64,000 nucleotides of DNA from contig NZ_BMSY01000011.1 of assembly GCF_014649395.1 (NCBI RefSeq), positions 62,001-126,000 of the forward strand, read 5' to 3'. This document shows positions 35,630 to 42,858 of the stretch, one piece after another. Each line of letters opens with the position of its first letter. Positions within the stretch are counted from its first letter, which is position 1. This DNA comes from Streptomyces aureoverticillatus. GTDB lineage: Bacteria; Actinomycetota; Actinomycetes; Streptomycetales; Streptomycetaceae. Made by a program: the position numbers and the translations under genes. A model generated the notes under the pieces. It saw only the letters and a list, made by a program, of their open reading frames with translations, had not been told where the DNA came from and did not search any database.

Positions 35630-36133
35630 GTGCGGCCGTGCCTTGTTCGCCACACCACGACGACTGCGGGGAGCTGATCATTCCGTGCCGCAATGTGCGC
35701 TGCGACGACGTGACACGACCGTTGCGTCACGACGGCTGCGTGAGGACGGCTGCGTAACCCCCGCTGCGCGTCCGGTAGTTGCCAGCCCCCGGCCCACGGC
35801 TAGTTGCGGGCGCCCGGCCCGCGACCCCCCTCGTGGCCGCGGGTCGGGACGCCCGTTCGGACGGACGACCGGAACCGGATGTGCGGCGGGCACAGCCCCG
35901 GCCCCCGCATCTGGACTGTGCGTACCGCCGGCGGCGCTCGTCACTCGCCCCCGGCCGCGCATCGCGGCACATCACGGCCTCGTTCGTCCGTCCCCCCGTG
36001 GTGATCAGTCTTGGGCCCGTTCCAGCGCTTCCCGCTTTTGTTGACGCGCTCCTTATGCGTCATCAGGGCTTCTTGACGGAGGCTTGACGGGCGTTCGGGA
36101 CGGCCTGTCAGGGGGTCGTAAATTCCCTGCCGC

Positions 36134-36220
36134 GAAGGTGATTTGGTGAGGTTGGGGCCGCTACCTTCCTGTCCGCACGGCCGCGCTCCGTGGCCGCTCC
36201 CCCACCAGAAAGTCACCTTC
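36134..36220 (+). promoter_or_regulatory. Foldable 5' leader of kdpB ending at the start codon
   Basis: GAAGGTGA (36134-36141) pairs perfectly with TCACCTTC (36213-36220), 4 nt before ATG. Nested inside, TGGTG (36144-36148) pairs with CACCA (36203-36207). Between them are two small hairpins (AGGT/ACCT at 36149-36166, CACGG/CCGTG at 36176-36192). The RNA could form a branched structure that covers the ribosome entry site. No known riboswitch class was recognised. Confidence 0.4.
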
Positions 36221-36224
36221 ACCG

Positions 36225-38390
36225 ATGCTTCCCGCCGCCCCGCAGCAGGCTCCGCACGCACCCGAGAGCCAGTCGTCCGGGCGCAGCCCCGACCACCGCC
36301 CCGGCCGCCGCCGGCGGGTCCGCCCCGGCGGCCTCGTCGACCCCGGTCAGCTCCTGAGGTCGATCCCCGACGCGCTGCACAAGCTGCGCCCGCGGGCGCT
36401 GGTCAAGAACCCCGTCCTGTTCGTCGTCGGCTGCGGCGCGGTGATCACGACCGGGACCGCCGTGTTCGACCCGTCGGTGTTCTCCTGGATCATCAGCCTC
36501 TGGCTGTGGCTCACGGTGTTCTTCGCGAACCTCGCGGAGGCGGTGGCGGAGGGCCGCGGCAAGGCGCAGGCGCTCGCGCTGCGCAAGGCGCGCACGGACA
36601 CGGTCGCGCTGCGGCTGCGGCACAACTGGCGTGTGGGCACGGACCTCCAGGGCGCGGAGACGGAGGCGGTGGCCGCCACCGAGCTGCGGCCCTTCGACTT
36701 CGTCCTGGTCGAGGCGGGCGAGCTGATCCCGGCGGACGGCGACGTGGTCGACGGGGTCGCGGCGGTCGACGAGTCCGCCGTCACGGGCGAGTCGGCCCCG
36801 GTCATCCGGGAGTCGGGCGGCGACCGCAGCGGCGTCACGGGCGGTACGACGGTGCTGTCCGACCGGATCGTCGTGCGGGTCACCTCGCGCGCCGGGCAGT
36901 CCTTCCTCGACCGCATGATCGCGCTGGTCGAGGGCGCGTCCCGGCAGAAGACGCCCAACGAGATAGCCCTGAACATCCTGCTCGCCGCGCTCACCATCGT
37001 CTTCGTGCTGGTCGTCGTGAGCCTGCAGTCGATGGCTTCGTACGCGGACGCCGCGCAGCCCACGACCGTGCTCGTCGCGCTCCTGGTGACGCTGATCCCC
37101 ACCACGATCGGCGCGCTGCTCTCCGCCATCGGCATCGCGGGCATGGACCGGCTCGTGCAGCGCAACGTGCTCGCCATGTCCGGCCGCGCGGTCGAGGCGG
37201 CGGGCGACGTGAACACCCTCCTGCTCGACAAGACCGGCACCATCACCCTCGGCAACCGCGAGGCCTACGCGTTCATGCCGCTGCCCGGCGTCGACGAGAT
37301 GCACCTCGCCGACGCGGCGCAACTGTCGTCGCTGGCCGACGAGACGCCCGAGGGCCGCTCCATCGTCGTGCACGCCAAGAACAAGTACGGGCTGCGCGCG
37401 CCGGCGCAGGGCGAGTTGGCCAACGCGCGGTTCGTGGAGTTCAGCGCGCAGAGCCGGATGAGCGGCATCGACCTGGGCTGGAACAACGGCGCGACGTGCG
37501 CCATCCGCAAGGGCGCCGCCGCCCAGGTCATCACCTGGGTGGAGCTGCGTGGTGGTCAGGTGCCGCCGCAGGCACGGATGTTCGCCGACTCCGTGGCCGC
37601 GGCGGGCGGTACGCCGCTGCTCGTCGCGGTGCACGACTGGGACGGGCCGCGCGTCCTCGGCGTCGTCCAGCTCAAGGACGTGGTGAAGGACGGCATCCGC
37701 GAACGGTTCGCCGAGCTGCGCCGCATGGGCATCCGCACCGTCATGATCACCGGCGACAACGCGCTGACGGCACGCGCGATCGCCCGGGAGGCGGGCGTCG
37801 ACGACTTCCTCGCGGAGGCGACGCCCGAGGACAAGCTCGACCTGATCAAGAAGGAGCAGGAGGGCGGCAAGCTCGTCGCCATGACCGGTGACGGCACCAA
37901 CGACGCGCCCGCGCTCGCGCAGGCCGACGTCGGCGTGGCCATGAACACCGGCACCTCGGCCGCCAAGGAGGCCGGGAACATGGTGGACCTGGACTCCAAC
38001 CCGACCAAGCTCATCGAGATCGTGGAGATCGGCAAACAGCTCCTCATCACGCGTGGCGCCCTCACGACCTTCTCCATCACCAATGACGTGGCCAAGTACT
38101 TCGCGATCATCCCGGCGATGTTCGCGGGCGCGTACCCGGGCCTGGAGTCCCTCAACATCATGGGCCTGCACAGCCCGAAGTCGGCCATCACCTCGGCGAT
38201 CATCTTCAACGCGCTGATCATCGTCGTGCTCATCCCGCTGGCCCTGCGCGGCGTCCACTACACGCCCGCGTCGGCGCACGACCTGCTGCGCCGCAACCTG
38301 GCGGTGTACGGACTCGGCGGGCTCGTGCTGCCGTTCCTCGGGATCAAACTGATCGACCTGGTGGTGTCGACGCTGCCGGGGCTGAGCTGA
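36225..38390 (+). CDS. kdpB: Potassium-transporting P-type ATPase subunit B, without KdpA/KdpC neighbours
   Basis: A protein of 721 aa, full length for KdpB plus a ~45-residue polar N-terminal extension. The actuator motif TGES is at 187-190, phosphorylation site D335-KTGT, and hinge motif T554-GDGTNDAP. The TM4 IPTTIGALLSAIGIAGMD and TM5 ITNDVAKYFAIIPAMF (Asp and Lys of the ion path) are intact, so the pump subunit looks functional. KdpB energises the KdpFABC K+ uptake complex, where KdpA is the selectivity subunit and KdpC a stabiliser. Neither kdpA, kdpC nor kdpF occurs upstream or downstream. The missing subunits may be elsewhere in the genome or lost. Confidence 0.93.
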   Translation: MLPAAPQQAPHAPESQSSGRSPDHRPGRRRRVRPGGLVDPGQLLRSIPDALHKLRPRALVKNPVLFVVGCGAVITTGTAVFDPSVFSWIISLWLWLTVFFANLAEAVAEGRGKAQALALRKARTDTVALRLRHNWRVGTDLQGAETEAVAATELRPFDFVLVEAGELIPADGDVVDGVAAVDESAVTGESAPVIRESGGDRSGVTGGTTVLSDRIVVRVTSRAGQSFLDRMIALVEGASRQKTPNEIALNILLAALTIVFVLVVVSLQSMASYADAAQPTTVLVALLVTLIPTTIGALLSAIGIAGMDRLVQRNVLAMSGRAVEAAGDVNTLLLDKTGTITLGNREAYAFMPLPGVDEMHLADAAQLSSLADETPEGRSIVVHAKNKYGLRAPAQGELANARFVEFSAQSRMSGIDLGWNNGATCAIRKGAAAQVITWVELRGGQVPPQARMFADSVAAAGGTPLLVAVHDWDGPRVLGVVQLKDVVKDGIRERFAELRRMGIRTVMITGDNALTARAIAREAGVDDFLAEATPEDKLDLIKKEQEGGKLVAMTGDGTNDAPALAQADVGVAMNTGTSAAKEAGNMVDLDSNPTKLIEIVEIGKQLLITRGALTTFSITNDVAKYFAIIPAMFAGAYPGLESLNIMGLHSPKSAITSAIIFNALIIVVLIPLALRGVHYTPASAHDLLRRNLAVYGLGGLVLPFLGIKLIDLVVSTLPGLS

Positions 38391-38759
38391 CGACACGTAC
38401 GGCCGGGGCCGCGCCCCTCGACACGGCTTGACGGGGCTTGACGGGACTTGGCGGGACCCTCGCATCAGGGTCCCGTCAACGGCATCAGAGGGCCGTCAAA
38501 GACCGTGAGCTGCGCTTGAAGCCCAGCTCACGGGCCAGTTGGATGGACGACGTGAACAGCTTCGTGCGCCATGACGACCGGCCGCCCCATACGGCGGTGC
38601 CGGTGTCGCGCCCTGTTCACGTCACGGTGCGCTGACGTCGCACCTCATCCCCATTCGCCGTGACCGGCGCTCCTGACGAGCGCGCACGGCCTTTCCGTAT
38701 CGCATGCCGCACGCCCTCACCGAGGGCCGCCGAGGCATGCCTCACCACAGGATCCGATC
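38391..38759. other. 369-bp gap after kdpB, no kdpC
   Basis: It contains three 10-bp direct repeats (CTTGACGGGG type, ~38427-38456) and a strong hairpin. No frame resembles KdpC. A short AT-richer stretch before 38760 probably holds the promoter of the following SDR gene. Confidence 0.6.
38448..38479 (+). terminator. Strong terminator after kdpB
   Basis: A 13-bp stem with one G-U pair; core GGGACCCT/AGGGTCCC (38453-38474) with a 6-nt loop, flanked by TTG...CAA. It lies 57 bp after the kdpB stop and would prevent co-transcription with downstream genes. Confidence 0.7.
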
Positions 38760-39569
38760 ATGCCTTCTGCCTCACTGTCCGGGCGCACCGCGCTCGTCAC
38801 CGGAGCCACCTCCGGCATCGGCTACGAGACCGCGCGCCTCCTCGCCGAGCGCGGCGTCACCGTGCTCGTGCACGGCCGCACCGCCGACGAGGCCCAGGCC
38901 GCCGTCGACAAGCTCGTCGCCACGGCCGGCATCGACGTCGCGAAGCTGCGCGCGTTCGCCGCCGACTTCACCCGCCTGGAGGAGGTCGAGCAGCTCGCGA
39001 GCCGCGTCGTCGCCGAACACCCGCACCTGGACGTGCTGGTGAACAACGCGGGGATGGCCGCTCCGGAGCGCCACACCATCACCGCCGACGGCAACGAGAT
39101 CGCCTTCCAGGTGAACTTCCTCGCGCACTACCTCCTCACCAGCCTGCTCGAGCCCGCCCTGACCAGCGACCCGGGCGGCCGTGTCGTCAACGTGTCGTCG
39201 TCGCTGCACCGCACGGCGTCGATCTCGTGGAGCGACCCCAACCGCGCCCGCCGCTACTCGCGTCTGGCCGCCTACGCCCAGTCGCAGCTCGCCCTCACCG
39301 TCTTCGCCGCCGACCCGCGCGTGACCGCCGTGTCCGTGCACCCCGGCGTGTGCGACACCGCGCTCCTGTCGCTGTACGCGCACGAGGGCGTGTCGGCCGC
39401 CGAGGGCGCCGCCCACGTGGTGCGCCTGTGCGACCCGGCCGTCGAGATCGTCAACGGCGCGTACTACGACCGTGCCGAGCGCGTCGAGCCCGCCGCGGCC
39501 GCGACGGAGGACCGCACCGTCAAGCGCCTCAACAAGCTCGCCGCCCTGTTGGTCGGCCACGACTCTTGA
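38760..39569 (+). CDS. SDR-family NAD(P)-dependent oxidoreductase
   Basis: A protein of 269 aa. Cofactor motif TGATSGIGYETARLL (14-28), NNAGMAAPERHT (~95-106), VVNVSSSLHR with catalytic Ser, and a retinol-dehydrogenase/WW-oxidoreductase-like layout. The active-site Tyr is in SRLAAYAQSQLALT; the usual Lys of YxxxK is replaced by Gln (YAQSQ), so catalysis may be altered. The ATG start has AGGATCC upstream. It is followed after 17 bp by the bL37 gene. Confidence 0.85.
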   Translation: MPSASLSGRTALVTGATSGIGYETARLLAERGVTVLVHGRTADEAQAAVDKLVATAGIDVAKLRAFAADFTRLEEVEQLASRVVAEHPHLDVLVNNAGMAAPERHTITADGNEIAFQVNFLAHYLLTSLLEPALTSDPGGRVVNVSSSLHRTASISWSDPNRARRYSRLAAYAQSQLALTVFAADPRVTAVSVHPGVCDTALLSLYAHEGVSAAEGAAHVVRLCDPAVEIVNGAYYDRAERVEPAAAATEDRTVKRLNKLAALLVGHDS

Positions 39570-39586
39570 AGGGATCGAACGCCTAG

Positions 39587-39664
39587 ATGTCCAAGCGCGC
39601 ACGCAAGAAGAAGGCACGTCGCAAGAAGAAGGCGAATCACGGGAGCAGGGCGGGGCAGCGCTGA
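39587..39664 (+). CDS. Large-subunit ribosomal protein bL37 (25 aa)
   Basis: A frame of 25 codons plus stop, ATG 39587 to TGA 39664. It begins MSKRARKKKARRKKKANHG, a run of Arg/Lys followed by the conserved ANHG of actinobacterial bL37, a tiny protein seen in mycobacterial ribosome structures. The last residues (SRAGQR) differ from the usual GKRP ending. AAGGGA lies ~14 nt upstream. It is too short for most gene callers. Identification is from my memory of the family motif. Confidence 0.75.
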   Translation: MSKRARKKKARRKKKANHGSRAGQR

Positions 39665-39700
39665 GCGCTTCGCTGCGGTTGCTGGGATGACCCTGCGGGT

Positions 39701-39771
39701 CGGTGGGGGCTGGTCGCGCCCACGCGGCGGAGCCGCATATCGACACAGCCCCGCGCCCCTGCAGGGCGCGG
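39701..39771. repeat. Streptomyces-type dispersed repeat with hairpins
   Basis: CGGTGGGGGCTGGTCGCGCC followed by GGCGGAGCCGC...CACAGCCCCGCGCCCCT is a sequence recurring between Streptomyces genes. Stems: GGGGCTG/CAGCCCC, GCGGC/GCCGC and a perfect 8-bp CCGCGCCC/GGGCGCGG (39751-39771). It may terminate the bL37 transcript. Confidence 0.65.
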
Positions 39772-39899
39772 TACCGCACGCCCCGCACACTCGGCGGTGC
39801 GGCCCTCCCCGCCGGAGGACCGCACCGCTGACGCCGTTCACGACCCCGCCATGCGCATGGCAGCCTGCCCCCATCCGATCACCCCCAGGAGGACCGCCC

Positions 39900-40904
39900 G
39901 TGATCCCGCTTCAGCGGCAGCAACTGCCCGATCTCTCCCGCTGGTTCACGGCCGCCGCCCCCGGAGCGGCCGCACTGCCCGAACACGTTCTCGCTCACGG
40001 GACCGGCCAGTGGTGGGCCGACCGGGTCGACGCGCCGCGCGCCCTCGCGGTGTCCTGTGCCGGTCATGTGCTGCTGCGCGGCGACCCGCGCGCCGTGTCC
40101 CCCGGCGGCCTCGCGCCGTTCGGCACCCATCATGTCGAGGCTCCCCCGCGGTTCCTGCCCGTGCTCGGCGCCGCCTTCGACCGCCTCGTGCCGGCCGAAC
40201 GGATGGTGTACGTCCACCGGGAGCACGTCGACGCGCCCAAGCCGCCGCGCGGTGTGCGGGTACGCCGCGTATCCGGTGACGACGCGCTCGCGTTCGCGGC
40301 GCTGTGGGCCGACTCCGGATGGCTGCACGCGAGTTGGGGCGGCGCCGCCGCGCTCGCCGCCTCCGGGCACGCCGTCGCCGCGTTCGACCGGGGCGGCCGG
40401 GTCGTGTCCGTGGCCTGCTCCTACTTCGCGGGCGAGGCGTACGAGGACGTGGCCGTGGCCACCGCGCCGGAGCACCGCCGCAAGGGCCTCGCGCACGCCT
40501 GCGTCGCCGCCCTCACCGCCGACGTCGCGGCCCGGGGCCGCATCGCGAGCTGGTCGTGCGCCCGCGACAACCGCCCCAGCCGCCTGCTGGCCTGGACCGC
40601 GGGCTTCCGCCTCGAGCACGAGTACACCCAGTACGTGACGGGCACGCCGCGCGCCGCTCACGTGACGGGCACGCCGACCCCCGCCGAGGTGGCGCCGGGA
40701 CAGGCCGAAGTGGCGCCGGGACAGCTCGCCCCGGTACCGCCACCCGCCCTCGTTCCGGCACAGGCACCCACCCACACCCCCGTCCCCACCGCACCCACGC
40801 CCCCGCCGGCGCCCAGCTCCGCTCCCCCGCCCACCAAGGCCCTCAACCCCGTATCACGCCCCTGTTCCGGCGAAACCCCACCCCTAGAAATTACTCCGCG
40901 GTAA
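39900..40904 (+). CDS. GNAT-family acetyltransferase with Pro-rich tail
   Basis: A protein of 334 aa from GTG 39900 behind AGGAGGACC. The N-terminal ~120 residues belong to the GNAT_acetyltr-like part (AHGTGQWWADRVDAPRALAV). The acetyl-CoA site is VAVATAPEHRRKGLAHACVA (~181-200), and NRPSRLLAWTAGFRLEHEY is conserved. After residue ~250 comes a Pro/Ala/Thr-rich tail with repeats (AEVAPGQ twice). The substrate is unknown. The last codons overlap a short inverted repeat in front of mutA. Confidence 0.8.
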   Translation: MIPLQRQQLPDLSRWFTAAAPGAAALPEHVLAHGTGQWWADRVDAPRALAVSCAGHVLLRGDPRAVSPGGLAPFGTHHVEAPPRFLPVLGAAFDRLVPAERMVYVHREHVDAPKPPRGVRVRRVSGDDALAFAALWADSGWLHASWGGAAALAASGHAVAAFDRGGRVVSVACSYFAGEAYEDVAVATAPEHRRKGLAHACVAALTADVAARGRIASWSCARDNRPSRLLAWTAGFRLEHEYTQYVTGTPRAAHVTGTPTPAEVAPGQAEVAPGQLAPVPPPALVPAQAPTHTPVPTAPTPPPAPSSAPPPTKALNPVSRPCSGETPPLEITPR

Positions 40905-40905
40905 T
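40890..40905. promoter_or_regulatory. Short inverted repeat before mutA
   Basis: ATTAC-N6-GTAAT spans the GNAT stop codon, ~97 bp upstream of mutA. It is AT-richer than its surroundings. It may be an operator of the mut operon or a weak terminator. Confidence 0.3.
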
Positions 40906-40985
40906 AACGTCCCGGCCGCCTCAGATCAAGACCGACGGGAAGAGTGCAAGGTCACAGCGGTGCCCCAGCACCGGGCCCTGATTCC

Positions 40986-40991
40986 GCCCTA
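40986..40991 (+). promoter_or_regulatory. -10 region of the mut operon, leaderless candidate
   Basis: The hexamer TAGCAT, around 40990-40996, ends ~6 bp before ATG 41002, with no RBS between. Transcription would start at the initiation codon. Exact position is approximate by a few bases. Confidence 0.45.
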
Positions 40992-41001
40992 GCATCGGAA
41001 C

Positions 41002-42858
41002 ATGACGGTCCTGCCTGACGACGGGCTTTCGCTGGCCGCCGAGTTCCCTGATGCGACCCATGAGCAGTGGCAGCGCCTGGTGGAAGGCGTACTGCGGAAG
41101 TCGGGTAAGGACGTATCGGGGGCGGCGGCCGAGGAAGCGCTGTCCACCGCGCTCGAGGACGGGCTCAGCACCCGCCCCCTGTACACCGCCCGTGACGCCG
41201 TGGCCGACGTGGGCCATCCGGGTTTCGCCCCGTACGTGCGGGGCGGCCGCGCGGCAGGCAGTGCCGCCACCGGCTGGGACGTACGGCAGCGGCACGCGAC
41301 GAGCGACCCCGCGCGCACGAACGAGTCCGTCCTCGCCGACCTGGAGAACGGCGTGACGTCGCTCTGGCTCACCCTCGGCCCGGACGCGCTGCCGGTGTCC
41401 GGTCTGGAGCGGGCGCTCGACGGCGTGTATCTGGACCTGGCCCCCGTCGTCCTCGACGCGGGCGCCGATGTCGAGCCCGCCGCGCGGGAGTTGCTGCGCC
41501 TGGTGGCGGCCGCGGGCGTCGCGAAGGACGCGGCGCGCGGCAATCTCGGCGCGGACCCGCTGGCGTACGAGGCGCGCACGGGCGAGGAGTTGGGGACGGA
41601 CACGGCCGTCGAGCTGGCACGGCTCTGCGGCCGTGAGTACGTCGGCCTGCGCGCGCTCACCGTGGACGCGCTGCCCTACCACGAGGCGGGCGGCTCCCCC
41701 GCGCAGGAGCTCGGCGCGTCGCTCGCGACCGGCGTCGCGTATCTGCGGCTCCTTACCGGCGCGGGGCTCACCCTCCAGGAGGCGTGCGCCCAGCTCGAGT
41801 TCCGGTACGCGGCCACCGCCGACCAGTTCCTGACCATCTCCAAGCTCCGTGCGGCACGCCGCCTCTGGGCCCGGGTGGCCGAGGCCAGCGGTGACGCCGC
41901 CGCGGGCGCGCAGCTCCAGCACGCGGTGACGTCGCCGGTGATGATGGCGCGCCGCGACCCGTGGGTGAACATGCTGCGCACGACCGTGGCCTGCATGAGC
42001 GCCGGTGTCGGCGGCGCCGACGCGGTGACGGTGCTGCCCTTCGACCATTCCCTGGGCCTGCCGGACGCCTTCGCGCGCCGCATCGCCCGCAACACCTCGA
42101 CGATCCTCCTGGAGGAGTCGCACCTGGCCCGGGTCATCGACCCGGCGGGCGGCTCCTGGTACGTGGAGCGGCTCACCGACGAACTCGCCCACGCCGCCTG
42201 GGAGTTCTTCCAGGAGATCGAGCGCGCGGGCGGCCAGGCGGCGGCCCTGCGCTCCGGCATGCTCGGCGACCGGCTCGCGGCGACCTGGGCCGAGCGCGGC
42301 AAGAAGCTCGCCAAGCGCCGCGAACCGATCACGGGCGTCAGCGAGTTCCCGAACCTGACGGAGAAGCCGGTCGAGCGCGAGCCCGCGCCCGCCGGTCCCA
42401 CGGGCGGCCTGCCGCGGGTGCGCCGCGACGAGGCGTACGAAGCCCTGCGCGGCCGCTCCGACGCCCACCTCGCCGAGACCGGGACCCGTCCCAGGGTGTT
42501 CATCGCCGCGCTCGGCCCGGCGGCCGCGCACACCGCGCGTGCCTCGTTCGCGTCGAACCTCTTCCAGGCGGGCGGCATCGAGGCCGTCCACGACCCGGTG
42601 TCCGTGGACGCGACGAGCGCCGCCGACGCCTTCAAGGCCAGTGGCGCCTCCGTCGCCTGCCTGTGCTCCAGCGACGCCCTGTACGCGGACGAGGCGGCGG
42701 CGGTCGCCGCGGCGCTGAAGTCGGCGGGCGCCGAGCGCGTGTTCCTCGCGGGGCGGCCCGGTGAGTACGGGAACGACGTCGACGCGTACGTCTTCGCCGG
42801 CTGCGACGCCGTCGCCGTGCTCTCCTCCACCCTCGACCTCATGGGAGTGGCGCCATGA
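41002..42858 (+). CDS. mutA: Methylmalonyl-CoA mutase, small (beta) subunit
   Basis: A protein of 618 aa, normal length. It has the TIM-barrel domain of the mutase (RPLYTARDAVADVGHPGFAP near residue 58) and the C-terminal flavodoxin-like domain. The B12-binding DxHxxG motif is absent, as expected for the non-catalytic subunit (RVFIAALGPAAAHTARASFA instead). It pairs with MutB to interconvert methylmalonyl-CoA and succinyl-CoA. Its stop overlaps the mutB ATG (ATGA). Confidence 0.94.
   Translation: MTVLPDDGLSLAAEFPDATHEQWQRLVEGVLRKSGKDVSGAAAEEALSTALEDGLSTRPLYTARDAVADVGHPGFAPYVRGGRAAGSAATGWDVRQRHATSDPARTNESVLADLENGVTSLWLTLGPDALPVSGLERALDGVYLDLAPVVLDAGADVEPAARELLRLVAAAGVAKDAARGNLGADPLAYEARTGEELGTDTAVELARLCGREYVGLRALTVDALPYHEAGGSPAQELGASLATGVAYLRLLTGAGLTLQEACAQLEFRYAATADQFLTISKLRAARRLWARVAEASGDAAAGAQLQHAVTSPVMMARRDPWVNMLRTTVACMSAGVGGADAVTVLPFDHSLGLPDAFARRIARNTSTILLEESHLARVIDPAGGSWYVERLTDELAHAAWEFFQEIERAGGQAAALRSGMLGDRLAATWAERGKKLAKRREPITGVSEFPNLTEKPVEREPAPAGPTGGLPRVRRDEAYEALRGRSDAHLAETGTRPRVFIAALGPAAAHTARASFASNLFQAGGIEAVHDPVSVDATSAADAFKASGASVACLCSSDALYADEAAAVAAALKSAGAERVFLAGRPGEYGNDVDAYVFAGCDAVAVLSSTLDLMGVAP

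Larger units (their letters stand above)
35487..36224. other. 738-bp region between divergent kdpE and kdpB, no gene seen
   Basis: I looked for kdpF, kdpA or kdpD fragments on both strands and saw none in any frame. It holds two 17-bp direct repeats near kdpE (35581-35629), an inverted repeat TGACGC-N9-GCGTCA (36042-36062), two CTTGACGG repeats 11 bp apart (36072-36090), and a foldable leader before kdpB. The open frames here are Arg/Pro-rich shadows. Confidence 0.7.

Noticed and set aside
36134..36220. Known c-di-AMP (ydaO) riboswitch before kdpB
   Set aside because: The conserved ydaO core sequences are not visible; only a generic fold is supported.
36219..38465. Minus-strand frame of about 750 codons opposite kdpB
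   Set aside because: Shadow of kdpB; no motif.
38391..38759. kdpC or a fragment of it after kdpB
   Set aside because: No frame in the region resembles KdpC; a strong terminator and short repeats fill the gap.
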